Origin: Papio anubis
Lineage: Eukaryota; Chordata; Mammalia; Primates; Cercopithecidae
DNA length: 64,000 nt
Direction: 5' to 3'
NCBI RefSeq assembly: GCF_008728515.1
Contig: NC_044979.1
Location: 168,810,037-168,874,036, forward strand
Shown here: positions 32,230 through 44,726 of the stretch, piece by piece
Position numbering within the stretch: position 1 is the stretch's first letter
Layout of the letters: each line of letters opens with the position of its first letter
Made by a program: the position numbers and the translations under genes
Notes under the pieces: model-generated
Databases searched by the model: none
Seen by the model: the letters and a program-made list of their open reading frames with translations, nothing else
What the model was told of the DNA's origin: nothing

Positions 32230-32612
32230 AGGGTATTGGGGTTCTCCAGAGAACCAATAGAATGAACACAGAGATTTATTTTAAGGAACTGTGGAGGCTG
32301 GCAAGTTCAAAAACTGCAGGGCAGACCAACAGGCTAGAGACCCAGGGAAGAGTGGATGTTTCAGCTTGAGCAAAAGCAGTCTGGAGGCAGAATTAACTCT
32401 TCCTCAAGGGACCTCAGGCTTCTGTTCTCTTAAGGCCTTCCTTCAAGTGATAGAAGTGGAACTCACCCACATTATGGAGGGTAATCTGCTTTACTCAAAA
32501 ACCTATGGATTTAAATGTTAATCTCATCTTTAAAAATACCTTCACACCGACATCAAAACTAATGTTTTACCCAATCAGTCTAGCTAGGTTGACACATAAA
32601 ATAACCATCATA
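32230..32612 (+). mobile_element. MLT2-type solo LTR (ERVL class)
   Basis: Starts near ggggttctccagagaaccaa, passes gtggaggctggcaagttcaa, acccacattatggagggtaa and ggatttaaatgttaatctca, and ends gttgacacataaaataacca, then tca. This is MLT2-like from end to end, with no internal genes. It lies ~680 bases past the IL10RB polyadenylation signal. Confidence 0.8.
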
Positions 32613-32687
32613 GGGAGGGTAGATCTGTGATTGCTTTTTTGAAACTTTTTTCAATGTTTGCTGCATGTATATAGAAATAAAATTTGG

Positions 32688-32990
32688 CCAGGTGTAGTGG
32701 CTCACACCTGTAATCCTAGCACTTTCAGAGGCTGAGGCAGGTGGATCACCTGATGTCAGGAGTTCAAGACCAGCCTGGCCAACATGGTGAAACCCCATCT
32801 CTACTAAAAGTACAAAAATTAGCCAGGCATGGTGGTGCACACCTGTAATTCCAGCTACTTGGGAGGCTGAGGCAGGAGAATCACTTGAACCCGGGAGGTG
32901 GAGACTGCAATGAGCCAAGATCACACCACTGCACTCCAGCCTGGGTGACAGAGGGAGACTCCATCTCAAAAAAATAAATAATAAATAAAA
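32688..32990 (+). mobile_element. Full-length Alu
   Basis: AluS-like; aaataaaat-type duplication on both sides. Confidence 0.92.
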
Positions 32991-33049
32991 TGTAGTTTTG
33001 AAGTTGAATTTTAAGACCTTATTACACTTTTTTAAAGAGAAAGAAGTTA

Positions 33050-33720
33050 TTATCTAGGGCACAGTACAGAGAAACGAAAGAATGGAAAATATGAGTGGTT
33101 AGGATACAAGACGTATGAAGGGTAGAGTGAGATAACCTACCACATGTTGGTTACTAACCAGAGTCCCAGAAGGAGGTGAGAGAGAATATAGCAAAAGCAG
33201 CATGCGAGTATTTGAAAAGACAATGGCTGATAAAAGACACCAGTCTACCAATTTAGGAATCTCAACAATCCTCAAGCTGGGCAAATAAGAAGAAATCATA
33301 TCAGTGTGAAAATGCAGAACACCAAAACCAGAAAAGTCAGGTTACCTTCAAGGGTGAAAAACAACCAAACTTCCAGATGATTTATCAGCCCTAACAGAAG
33401 GCAAACAGTGGTAGGATTCCTTTCATGTGCATCACAAACTTTGTCAACTTAGAAGTGTATATTTTGCAAAAAAAAAAAAATCTGTCAGGAAAAGGGATAA
33501 AATAAAGACTGAAACAAAACTGTGAGAATTCGACATCAAAACATGTTTATTAGATAAAGATCTAAAGGATTATTTCAGACAGAAGGAAATTGATCCCAGA
33601 TGGATGCTGCGATATTATGAAGAAATACAGGAAAGAAACTGGTAAATATTCTGGTTAATCTAAACAAACATTGACTCTATAAAACAATAGTTTTTTTCTC
33701 TTTTTTCCCTGAAGGGTATC
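33050..33720 (+). mobile_element. L1M ORF1 3' part (fossil)
   Basis: Scattered matches to the end of L1 ORF1 and the inter-ORF region of old L1M: cacagtacagagaaacgaaa, gtcaggttaccttcaagggt, gacagaaggaaattgatccc and attgactctataaaacaata. There are many deletions and no open frame. Confidence 0.65.
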
Positions 33721-34640
33721 ATGTCAGATTATAGTTAGTGACACACCACATGTTGTATAATAGGTCTCGAGTTTAAATTATTGGTTTTTTTAGTTGTTGT
33801 TTTGGAGGTTTTTGCTGACACAATACCTTTGGGAATAGTACCCCTGAGTCAGAAGGGATAACAATGTCTTTTCAAGGTTCTCCACTCCTTACTCTCTCCC
33901 TCGCATAAAGAAGCCATGGCAGAGGCACCTGAAGACGACCTTGGATAGAGAGACCTGGGAATGAAGGAGCCTCGGCTGGGAATGCAGGTGTGTGTAAGAA
34001 CTTGGCAGGTCAGGGGCCTGAAACCTTGACCTCAGCTCCCTCCAGGGACTGCAGTGTCCCGGCTGTGCCAAGTCAGGTGTGGGTAGGGAGTCTCCCCATT
34101 AGACCTACCAGGCCTTGCAGTTGCCCATAGCCAGGCCTTGTAAAATGACATGCAGGATTTTAACCGGAAGCTGGACTTCTCAGCTTCCTGTCTACAGAAC
34201 CCACCCAGTCATATACAATCATAGTGAAATATCACCCGCCTGAATAACCCACCCTTGACTTGCTGCCCCACTCCAGGTACTGTCACATTTCTCTGGCAAA
34301 TCACTAAGAGAGTAGATTTTAAGTGTTTTTTAACACAAAAGATGTTAAGTATATGAGGTAATGCATATTTTAATTAGCTCAATTTACCCATTCCACAATG
34401 TATACATATTTCAAAGCATCATGTTGTACATGATAAATAAATACAAGTTTTATTTGTCAATGATAATTTTTTTTTTAATTTAAACAATGAGTTTTTAAAA
34501 CAGCTAAAATACAGGTGAGGGAAAATTAAAGTACTTTAAAGTTGTGTTTGGGAGAAGGATAAACACACTGATTAATCTGAGACATAGATGAGTTTAAGTA
34601 TGTTAAAATTTCTAGAGTAACCTCATTAACAAAGAAGTTT
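33721..34640. other. Intergenic, unassigned
   Basis: Could include diverged L1M body between the ORF1 and ORF2 pieces; not provable by eye. Confidence 0.4.
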
Positions 34641-34860
34641 TTCTCAGTGGGGAGCGGGGTGAGTTTTGTCCCCCAGTGGACATTCAGCAGTGTCTGAAAA
34701 CAAATCTGGCTGCCACGGCTGGAGATGTGTTGCTGGCATCTAGTAAATAGAGGTCAGGGAAGCTGCTAAGCATCCTACGATGCACAGGGAGGCCCACACA
34801 GCAAAGAATCATCCAGTCCAAAATGTTAATAGCGTAGACACTGAAAACCCCTGTGCTAGA
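34641..34860. mobile_element. hAT-type MER fossil
   Basis: The sequence gtgagttttgtcccccagtg, gacattcagcagtgtctg, then gctaagcatcctacgatgca, caggga resembles a common nonautonomous hAT-Charlie-type element ending aaacccctg. Confidence 0.55.
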
Positions 34861-34891
34861 GGAAAACGTGAAATAAAATTACCCAGTCAGT

Positions 34892-35195
34892 GCCGGGCAC
34901 AGTGACTCATGCCTGTAATCCCAGCACTTTGGGAGGCCAAGGTGGACGAATCACGAGGTCAGGAGATCAAGACCATCCTGCTAACATGGTGAAACCCCGT
35001 TTTTACTACAAATACAAAAAATTAGCCAGATGTGGTAGCACACTCCTGTCGTCTCAGCTACTTGTGAAGCTGAGGCACACAGAGCAAGAATCGCTTGACC
35101 CCGGGAGTCAGAGGTTGCGGTGAGCTGAGATCGCGCCTCTGCATTCCAGCCTGGGCGACAGAGCAAGACTCTGTCTCAAAAGAAAAAAAAAAAAA
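34892..35195 (+). mobile_element. Full-length Alu
   Basis: Duplication aaaattacccagt at about 34876-34888 and 35196-35208. Contains a small local insertion (aggcacacagagcaagaatc). Confidence 0.92.
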
Positions 35196-35280
35196 TTACC
35201 CAGTTAAAGGATTTCTTGGACAAGGAAGGAGAGAAACGAACCTTAACAAAAAAAAAAGGAACAAATACAAAACATAAAGC

Positions 35281-36005
35281 AACATAATAGAAATGAATCC
35301 AAAATCAAATGGACTAAGTGATCCAGCAAAATAAAAGTTATCAGACTATATTTTTAAAAAATAATACAGCTTTAGGTTTTTATAAACACCCACAAAAAAA
35401 AAAGAAAACATAAGGATACAGAAAAATTTGAAGTAAAAAGAGGGCAAAAGATATACCAGGCAAATTCTAACCAAGAAAGCTAATTTCACTATATTAATAT
35501 CATACAAAATAAACTTTAAGGCACAAAGCATTACTAAAGAAGGACTGCTATATAATCATAAAAAGTTTCAGCAGGACACGGTGGCTTACACCTGTAATCC
35601 CAGCACTTTGGGAGGCCAAGGCAGGCGAATCACGAGGTCAGGAGTTCGAGACCAGCCTGACCAATATGGTGAAACCCTGTCTCTACTAAAAATACAAAAA
35701 TTAGCTGGGCGTGGTAGTGCATGCCTGTAATCCTAGCTACTCAGCAGTCTGAGGCAGAAGAATCGCTTGAACCAGGAAGGCAGAGGTTGCCGTGAGCCAA
35801 GATCGCACCATTGCACTCCAGCCTGAGTGACAGAGCAAGACTCCATCTCAAAAAAAAAAAAAAAGAAAAAAGTTTCAGTTCACCAGGAAGGTGAAGCAGT
35901 TGTAAATGTATATGCACTTAACAACATAGCTTTGAAATAGATAAAAATGGACAAAATTATAAGAAGAATTAGACAAATTCACCATTATATTAATATAGTA
36001 ATGAT
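35281..36005 (+). mobile_element. L1M ORF2 5' part (fossil), split by Alu
   Basis: The segments aaagctaatttcactatatt, atacaaaataaactttaagg and, after the Alu, taaatgtatatgcacttaac, aacatagc match the endonuclease/RT region of old L1 ORF2. It probably belongs to the same element as 33050-33720. Confidence 0.7.
35572..35866 (+). mobile_element. Full-length Alu inside L1M
   Basis: Duplication aaaaagtttcag at about 35560-35571 and 35867-35878. Confidence 0.92.
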
Positions 36006-37399
36006 AGCTGGCATTTGTGTAGCATTAACAATAAGCCAGACATTATACTGAGCAGTTTCCAGGTCTGTTGTCTATTGAATCTAAGATGCCATCAATTTTA
36101 AGATTCACTGTTAATATTTGAACCACTGGGGAAAAAAGGAAAGTGTCACTTAGCTATGCCTCATTATCAACTGTAAGACACATCTAAATGTCAGAGCTGT
36201 TAAAGTGCACTTGTGTGTGTGGAGAGAGAGAGACAGAGAGAGAAAGCAAACGTGGTGAAGCATTAATAGTGATTCTAGATGAAGGTTGTCTGGGCATTAA
36301 ATTTTTCTAAAGGTTTAAAGTTTTCAAAATAAAAGTTGGGGAAAATTGTAATGAATATATAAAAGCTTACAAATAGTCATCATTTGAACATGTATTCAGT
36401 CCCCATATGTGTTCAAAACACACAGCATTTTCTCAAAATGAGCTGATAATGGGTCTTTGTCTCAGAAAAAGAAATCTCTTTGGGAATCTCACTTTCATTT
36501 TGCTACTTAGCCTTAGAAGAGGTCTTGTTTCGGGATCTTTCTGTCTGATAGGGAACATTTCCACTCCAGTCTGAAAGGGAGGGTGTTACGGTGTGACATC
36601 TATAGGAGGGAACACTACCCATGCTGAGCAGTGGTTCCCAAACAGCCAGGAACTGCTGAGCACCATGTTAGGGTGTGCAGGGTCCAGACCAGCTGATACA
36701 TGAGATGGGCTGAGCCTGTGTCCCTCACCAGCCTTTGCGGGGTCTACTTGGAGAGATGCAGAGAACAGTAGGGCTGATGGCGTTCACACAGCACCACAAG
36801 GATGCTGGTGAGGACACTGGGAAATCAGCGCCTGCTTGGTTCCTTTTTATTTGCATTCCTGAAACAGGCACTCAGAGGACTTTTCTCACCAGGAGAGTTT
36901 CTCTTTCCATATCACAGAACTATGTGAGGTCGAGGGAATTAAGACAACAGTTGTCTTCTTAAATTTACTTGATTTTTTTTTCTTTTTAGATAAGTCATAA
37001 TATGGACAAAGGTATCATGTATGAGGTGCTTACTATGTGCCAGACTTTGTGATAAAAACATATAATCTTTCATTTAGTCCTTGTGGTTTGAACCTTTCAC
37101 AGGAACCTCTGAAACCGCATAACAAAAGCCTGAGGCAACCATGGGGGCTGTGCTAAGAGCTCATCTCAGATGTGTGACCTATATCCTGCTGGTACTCAGG
37201 GTGGATTTCGAGTCTCTGGGCTGGAGCCCCACTGTGTTGGGAGGATGTAGGTAACACAATTAATCTGCTGAAGCTGCAAATTTTGCAGCCAGTGATATAG
37301 GAGTTAAAAAATAAATTATTTAGGCAGTTAGTAAGGGTAAAAGAGTTCTTGGTGGAATTTTCTTTTAATAAAAAAGCAGCCCCCAAAACATTTCTAACA
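36006..37399. other. Intergenic, mostly unassigned
   Basis: 36210-36350 holds a short GA-rich tract and text like the 3' end of an old L1 (ggtttaaagttttcaaaata). 37020-37110 resembles a MIR core. The rest is unassigned. Confidence 0.4.
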
Positions 37400-37870
37400 A
37401 AAATCAGCCTGAAAAATCAAGCTGCAAGCATAGATAAGCAAGCTGGAAGCTTGCACAGGTGAATGCAGCAGCTGTGCCAATAGAAAAGGGATACCTGGAA
37501 GCCAGATACATCCAATATGGAGGTTCCTCCTCCCTTCTCTTTGTCGTCTTGTGTGCGGGTGTCATGGCGCTGGCCAGGTAGAGACCCCATCTGCAGAATA
37601 AAAGATTAGGGTAGGATGGTCAGCCTCTTTGTGGGCTATGTAAATGGAAGAGCTGGCCTAACCAATCCCCTATGGCCTATATAAATCAAACACTGCCTCT
37701 TCAAGCTCGTCTATAAAACCAATCGTATCTTGCCCCAAACCCGGAAACCCCCTCGGACCCCCTCCCTCTGCACAAGGAAGCTCTCTCTTCTTTCTTTCAC
37801 CTATTAAACTTCCACTCTTAAACCCAGTTTTTGTGTGTTCATGTCTTTGATTTCCTGTGTCTGTGTCTTC
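37400..37870 (+). mobile_element. ERV1-type solo LTR (MER4-like)
   Basis: Contains promoter-like parts in order: CCAAT at 37662-37666, TATATAAA at 37678-37685 and ATTAAA at 37803-37808, followed by a T/GT-rich stretch. The start is uncertain. No internal viral genes are present. Family is provisional. Confidence 0.65.
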
Positions 37871-38267
37871 AGTTTCTTTAGCATAAGACAATGAACCTCG
37901 GGTATTTCCCCAAACAAAGGAAGTCACTTCACCAGGAAGTCACTAAGGGAAGAACTCCACCTGTGGGAAAATGTCCAAGAATTCTGGGACCAGAAGGGGT
38001 TTCAGCAGAGCATCTGTGGACCACCAATCAGACATTCTAGCAGAAAACATATGTCCAGTTGGTTTGAAAGACTCCCTGAGGAGAAGACAGTGTAAGCCAT
38101 CCTCCCCCCTTCCACCCTTCCTCCTCACTCTTTCTGGCTGCCTCGCCTTGTTGAAAAGATCTCACTTCCTCATGGGGCTCCTGCTCCTCCCCAACATACC
38201 TCCCACACCCAGCCCCAGACTGGTTTAGCCTCCAGGGCACCTTTGTTCCTTCCTCTCGCAACTATGG
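37871..38267. other. Intergenic, unassigned
   Basis: No recognised element. Confidence 0.4.
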
Positions 38268-38440
38268 GTCTCAACTGTAGCTGCACACTGTGGCCACCAG
38301 GAGAGCTTTAGAAATGTGGGTGCCCAGGCCTTACCATGACCAATGAATTTCAGCTCTCTGGGGAGAGATTCTTGCATCAGCAATTTTTAAAGCTCCTAGG
38401 TGATTCCAGCGTGCAGTCAAGGTGGAGAACAGCTGCCGTA
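38268..38440 (+). mobile_element. MER5/MER20-type hAT element
   Basis: Starts gggtctcaactgtagctgca, passes tgcccaggccttaccatgac and ends gtgattccagcgtgcagtca, aggtggagaacagctgc, so the two ends are inverted versions of each other. Confidence 0.7.
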
Positions 38441-38784
38441 GCAGAGCAGGTATGATAGATTGAAAGGACATGCTTCTCTGCACTTCTGTGTGACCTTCTG
38501 TTATCTGGCTTTCAAAGGGGTCACTTTCTTTTAATACCCAACTAACTGATTCCTCATTACCTTGTGCTTCCACAGGAAGATTTCTTTCCTGAGGGATTGT
38601 GAGTGTCTCTGGGACACGTGCCCCAGGAATGCATCCTTCCCATGCATTCAGCTTCTCGGCTGCTTATCACTGACCACCTGGGAAGCAATTCTCCAAGTTG
38701 CTACCCCTTTCTTTGTGCCTAATAGATAATCCTAAGTAGTTGGTACGAAGAAATACCTGTTTAATTAATGGATAATAAAAAATA

Positions 38785-39088
38785 ATGGCTGGGTGCAGTG
38801 GCTTACCCTTGTAATCCCAGCACTTTGGAAGGCTGAGGCAGATGGATCACCTGAGGTCAGGAGTTTGAGACCAGCCTGGTCAACATAGTGATACCCCGTC
38901 TCTACTAAACATACAAAAAATTAGCTGGCCGTGGTGGCAGGTGCCTGTAATCCCAGCTACTCAGGAGGCTGAGGCAGAAAAATCGTTTGAACCCAGGAGG
39001 CGGAGGTTGCAGTGAGCTGAGATCGCGCCACGCACTCCAGCCTGGGTGACAAGAGGGAAACTCCATCTAAAAAAAAAAAAAAAAAAAG
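38785..39088 (+). mobile_element. Full-length Alu
   Basis: AluS-like with a pure A tail of about 19 bases. Confidence 0.92.
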
Positions 39089-39240
39089 GCCGCCTTGGGA
39101 TACATGACAATTATATATGCAGATTAAACAGAGAGCTGTAAGTCAACAAATCACCATAAAACATATGCAAGCGAAAAACAAAAGTAAAACAAATATGTCA
39201 GGTCAAAGAAAGCAGTTATGTTCTGTACAGGATATCTGGA

Positions 39241-39612
39241 TGCTACAGTCTGGATGTTTGTGCGCCTCCAAAATTCGTATGTAGGAATCTAACGCCTAAT
39301 GTATTAAAAGGTGAGCTCTTTAGGAGGTGGTGAATGGGATTAATGACCTCATAAAAGAGGAGCTGCCCATCTCTTCCAACATGTGAGGACACAGAGAAGG
39401 CGCCACCTATGAGGACAGGCCCCCACCAGACACTCAAATCTGCTGGTGCCATTCTCAAAGGTGTTTGAACCAGAGTGACTCCATCTTGAATAGGGGCTGT
39501 GTAAAGTAAGGCTGAAACCTACCGGGCTGCATTCCTTGGCCAATTTCTGTTGTTTTAAACCATCCAGCTTGTGTTCATTTGTTACTGCAGCCATAGGAAA
39601 CTTAATCCAGCA
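39241..39612 (+). mobile_element. MaLR-type LTR with a foreign ~75-base tract
   Basis: LTR text (gtctggatgtttgtgcgcct; gaggacacagagaaggcgcc; atttctgttgttttaaacca) is interrupted at about 39463-39538 by gaaccagagtgactccatct, tgaataggggctg and cctaccgggctgcattcc, which reads like a piece of a different LTR. Confidence 0.6.
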
Positions 39613-40324
39613 CAGAAAGGCTCCATTGTTTTATCCTGACCAGTTCTAATATCTTCTTAGTACCTAAAATGGGGAAGAAGATGGGCAGAGGGTCATTCAG
39701 GTGTATTTTATGGGAAGTTAGTAGCTTACTCTTCTCAGCGAGGCACGTACCTTAGAATGACTATTCATGCTGCCTCACTGTCCCATTTCCTGAACTCTCT
39801 AGTCCAGAAAATGCTGATGCAAATCAACTTCCTTAAAAAGCAAAAGGGAAGTAAAAAACAAAGTCTATTTTATGGACTAGAGACTCAGAGACTCAACAAG
39901 ATTTTTCTCCCTGAGTCAGGTCCATGGTTCTGTCTCCTGACCACCTCACCACTCCTATTTGAATCAAGCAGACACCAAACAATGCCTTTGTTTCCATGCC
40001 CATCAGAACTCCTAATTAAACAGTCACTGACGATTGGGCTGGTACTTTATGAGGTCAAATTTATTGCTGTTGGATTGTGATAAAAAATATACCCAGAAGG
40101 TTAAAGCTGTGGGAGTAATATCACTGAGCAGGAGGAGTCGTGGCAAGGACAGACTTTAAATTGGGTTGAATAATTCAATAAAAACAGGAAACACAAGCCA
40201 GCTGCAATTCCCCCCCTCTTGGCCTCTACCTGGGGCCTGCCTGCTACCGGGCTGCCCCTGAGGGCTGCACTGCACACCTGCCCCATGGAACTGATGGGGT
40301 GGGAGTGATAGCCCATCCTTACTC
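39613..40324. other. Intergenic, unassigned
   Basis: Includes an open frame of 107 codons at 39757-40080 that I could not link to any family. Confidence 0.4.
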
Positions 40325-40540
40325 ACTGCTTCCTATGTGCAGGTCTTGTTCTAAGCACTTTTACCTTTTTATTTAATTCCCACAGCAACCCAGTTAAGCA
40401 GATACTATTATCTGCCCCATTTTTCAGATAAAGAAACTATGGCACAGAGAGGTTCAATCACTTACCTAAGATCACACAGGTAAGAAGTGACAGAGCCAGG
40501 ATTTGAACCCAAATGGTCTGGCTCCAGAATCTATCATCTA
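40325..40540 (+). mobile_element. MIR
   Basis: Near-complete MIR-like text: tcctatgtgcaggtcttgtt, cacagcaacccagttaagca, gatcacacaggtaagaagtg, acagagccaggatttgaacc. Confidence 0.8.
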
Positions 40541-41958
40541 AGATAGCTACCCATGATCCCCACCTCCTGGTAGCCACGCCCTTGGGTAATCCCTTCCTCT
40601 TGAGTGTGGACAGTACCAATGACCTGCTTCTACCCATGGAAAGGGACACAGGTGACAGGATGCTGTCTTAGGTTCTATAGGATCATAATTCTCATCTTGT
40701 CAGCAGACTCTGTTGCCTTCTTGGACAGCACACTTGCATGAAGCAAGCTGCCATATTGAAGAAGTCACGTGGCTAGGACCTGAGGGTGCCTCCAGCCAAC
40801 AATGAACAGGGAATCGGGGTCCTCAGTCCAACAATAACAGGGGTGAGGCACTGTTCTAAAAACAAGAGGCTGGAGCTCAAGGTGGACTTTCAGCGATTAC
40901 CTGCTCCTCATCCAGGGAGCTGCCAATCAGGCGTAAGTCACGCCCCCTCCGCCAGGCAGGAGACTGCTTTCATTTCTAGGGAAACGGAAGCTGGGTATTC
41001 CCCCAAGGCTGGGCCCCCTTGCGTTAACTTCAGGCAACTCTGAATCATCATCCTTCTCCAACTTCTCCCTCTGCCCAGTCCTACTTTCCTCACTCCTTAC
41101 AAGTGTTGTCCCCAAGAGCATTTCCAGATGAATTTCCCACATGCAAATCTTCCTGCCCGAGTGTGTTTCCAGCGAACCCAGCCTAACCTAGAGACTTTGG
41201 GAAGACCTGTTGCAGCAGAGTGATGACAATAAAGTCTAGACTTCAGGGTATTGAGGAGTGAACGGGAGGGTATGGAGAAACTGAGGCAGCCAGCTCCTTT
41301 GAGAAGGACAGCTTTTGGACTCAGAGAAGCGTGACGGTGCCTGGAAGGGGAAAGAAGAAAGTCGAGGGGGGATATTTCAGGTGGGTGATATTACACCACC
41401 ACTGTATACTGTCGCCTGAGGCCTGTAGACAGGAAATGAGTCCAGCTCCCAATTAGCATCCCGGGGTGGTTTTTCAGGACTGACCCTGGGCAACTATAAG
41501 GCTGTACCAGGCGGGCCTCACAGGGAGGCTCCCTCTCCAGACCAGATCTGGCATAGCCCCTGCACTGCAGTCCCTGGAGGGAGCTGCGGTCAAGGTCTCA
41601 GGCCCCTGCGGGCCATGCTCTTGCATGCACCTATATTCCCACCCCTGCACCTGTGCCCAAGGCCTTCTTCAGGCACCTCAGTTAAGGCCTCCTTATTCTC
41701 AGGGAGTAGGGAAGAGGGAGCCACGAAGGCACTGTTATCCACTCTGACTCAGTTCTTTCCCACTCCTGGCCCTCCCCTCTCTCCCTCCCCCTGGTTCCTG
41801 GGACCATAAAACTGCAGAAGCCTCAACAGAGAGATGACCTTCACCGCCACATCTATACTGATTACTTGACTCTTGACTGGAGCTCTGTTGCAGGGAGGGT
41901 GGAATCCTCTTGCTTCTGCCCCTGCGGTGAGTGATGAGGGCTTCACTGTTACTTTCTT
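40541..41958. other. Intergenic, 1.4 kb unassigned
   Basis: Fairly GC-rich, without a recognised repeat or conserved gene. A 40540-40760 part may be LTR-derived but I cannot name it. Confidence 0.4.
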
Positions 41959-42245
41959 TTTTTTTTTTTTTTTTTCTTTTTTGAGATGCAGTCTTGCTCT
42001 GTTGCCCAGGCTGGAATACAGTGGCACAATCTAAGTTCACTTCAACCTCCACCTCCTGGGTTCAAGCGATTCTCCTGCCTCATCCTCCTGAGTAGCTGGG
42101 ACTATAGTGGTGTGCCACCATGCCTAGCTAACTTTTGTATTTTTAGTAGAGACGGAGTTTCACTACGTTGGCCAGGCTGGTATCGAACTCCTGACCTCAA
42201 GTGATCCGGCCACCTTGGCCTCCCAAAGTGCTGGGATTACAGGCG
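41959..42245 (-). mobile_element. Alu (antisense, slightly 5'-truncated)
   Basis: Ends at gctgggattacaggcg; flanks cttcactgttactttc and gcttctgttattttc look like a decayed target duplication. Confidence 0.9.
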
Positions 42246-43695
42246 CTTCTGTTATTTTCATTTTTGGCTTATTGCTTCAATTAGCCACTCTCTCCAGCTT
42301 AGCGGATCCCTTGACAGACACATTGCTGACACCTATGAGAGAAGGCCTGATGTCCCTGGAAAGGACACAAGAGAAGTAACCAGACCTAGAGCCCCCACTC
42401 TGGCCTTTGGCAGGAGGAGGGATACTCCCGAGGTTGTCACTGGAGAGAACACAGGCCAGGGACAGGCAGGTGATTTGACTAAGGGGGTCAGGGTTAAGGA
42501 AGCCTGGTGTCTCCTATGTTCCTGGCAAAGTATAGGTCATCAACAAAGGGAGGGAAGAGAGGGGCTTGGGAGGAAATGAGTAGGATGGAGCAGCTCCCTA
42601 GGGGAATGAGAAAGTGAGCCCACCTGACAAGGCAGAGGGCTGATGGGGCAGTGCCACAGCCAACTAGAAAACCAGTGACAGAAAAGCTGCAAGGTGCCCA
42701 GCTTGGTGACCAGCCAGTAGCAGGGTCTGCAAGATGGCTGGCTCCTCCTTCCCAGCACAATGTGCATTTCTGCCATGGCGGGGACAGCACAGCGCTGTTG
42801 GCCAGGAAGGGGGCTGAACAAGAGCCCTCCCAGGGGGAATGTTGGCATTGTTGCTATGTTTCTAGTTTCCACAGCAGTCTGGAGGAAAAAAGGACCCAGC
42901 CTGAAGATACATCAAAAAGTGATTGATACTAGCCCAGTGGAACAGCCAAAGCTTGAAGGCAGGGAAATTCAAACACCAGGTCAGCCGGCAAAGTACAAGT
43001 CATGCTGGCATGGCCTGCTGAGCTGTAAATTCTTTACTGCTGATCCAGCCGATATCCATCCAGAGAGTACACACCGGCCCTCAAGGTGCAATTGTGGTTT
43101 CTTTTTCTTCTGGTTCTTTCTTCAGCACCAGCTAACAGAGCATCACTGATACTGTTTTCCTGATAGCTGGCAAGGATCCCAAATGGGCTGCCCTGAAAGG
43201 CCCCCTACCTTTGAGTATGTGCACTCTCCTGGGGACTTTGTGAGTCCCCAAGCTCCCAAGTATACACAGAGCCAGATCTAGAGTAGCAGAGGCTTCATCA
43301 TTGCAGGTCTGAATGGCCATGAAGAGCTAAAATTGCTGTTTCGGTTGACTGAATTGATTAGCACTTTCATAATCAGTTAAACCAAGCCAGGTCCTTCTTC
43401 AAACAAGCAGTTACAAAACGGCTTTTATTGGTGGCATCACAAACTTATGTAATTAGTCATTGTCTTGTCTCAGGCTCCACTATCAAGATAAGACATTCAG
43501 ACAGCATTATTTTCCTGAAGATCATAAGACTAAGGACACAAAAAAAGCAAAACTGACTGGTTAGAGCCAATAACCTCCACAGTTCCTTACATAATGAGCA
43601 AAGGCTGTCCAAAAAAGGTAAAGAGCCTATTCTACTTTTCTATGTGGATAAGGTCTCATGGGAGACAGTACCGTCTCCTATCCCTGGTCCTGAGT
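42246..43695. other. Intergenic, 1.4 kb unassigned
   Basis: No supported gene. Open frames of 98-129 codons on both strands at 42494-43149 overlap each other and lack recognisable domains. Confidence 0.4.
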
Positions 43696-43706
43696 CTTCA
43701 ACTGTT

Positions 43707-44006
43707 TTTGTTGTTGTTGTTTTGAGATAGAGTCTTGCTGTGTCACCCAGGCTGGAGTGGCACGATCTCAGCTCACTGCCGCTTCCACCTCCCTGGGCTC
43801 AGATGACCCTCCCACCTCAGCTTCTGGAGTAGCAGAACTACAGATGCACACCACCACAACAGGCTAATTTTTTTTTTCCTTCTTTTTTTAGAGGCAGGGT
43901 TTCGCCATGTTGCCCAGGTGGGTCTCAAATTCCTAAGCTCAAGCAATCTTCCCACCTTGGCCTCTCAAAGTGCTGGGATTACAGGCATGAGCCACCACGC
44001 CTGGCC
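43707..44006 (-). mobile_element. Alu (antisense)
   Basis: Duplication cttcaactgtt at about 43697-43707 and 44007-44017. Old copy with a TTG-repeat tail. Confidence 0.92.
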
Positions 44007-44416
44007 CTTCAACTGTTAACCTGTATTGATCACCCACACTGGTAAGCAAAGGTCACTCTGACTTCCTAGGTCATAATCTATCGGTAGGTCAGAGTCCTAA
44101 CGGGAAACCCATGACACACTCCAACAGAGTAACTGAGAAAGGTATAATGAAGGATCTAATTGTAGCAGCGTAGGCAGGGTGAAGGGAAACCAAAAAACAA
44201 TACAATAGCAATAGTGGGAACCTCACTAGCTCTAGGCCTGGGGAGAAGGAGGAGCCATTACCCTGGAGAGCACAGGGGTCAGCCACACAGCCCACTAATG
44301 GAGACCCTGAAGGAAGGGAGCACACCTCATTTTCCCCCACCCTCTGATCTTGGGCTGATGCCTCCCACTGGTGGAAGCCACCCAAAGTCAGAGGGTAAAG
44401 GACTCTGTTGATGCAT
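44007..44416. other. Intergenic, unassigned
   Basis: No recognised element. Confidence 0.4.
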
Positions 44417-44726
44417 TTTTTTTTTTTTTAATTTTTATGTTTTTGAGATGGAGTCTTGCTCTGTTGCCCAGGCTGGTGTGCAGTGGTACAATCTCGGCTC
44501 ACTGCAATCTCTGCCTCCCAGGCTCAACTGATTCTCCTGCCTCAGCTTCCCAAGTAGCTGGGATTACAGGTGTCCAGGACCACACCCAGCTAATTTTTGT
44601 ATTTTTAGTAGAGTAAGGGTTTTACCATGTTAGCCAGGCTGGTCTCGAACTTCTGACCTCAAGTGATCTGCCCACCTCGTCCTCCCAAAGTGCTGGGAAT
44701 ACAGGCATGAGCCACCACACCCAGCC
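44417..44726 (-). mobile_element. Alu (antisense)
   Basis: Full-length AluS-like; ttgatgcatttt-type duplication on both sides. Confidence 0.92.

Noticed and set aside
39757..40080. 107-codon open frame in the intergenic region
   Set aside because: No recognised family, no start context or neighbouring exon; could be chance.
42494..43149. Open frames of 98-129 codons on both strands
   Set aside because: Overlapping frames, no domain, no splice or polyadenylation context that singles one out.
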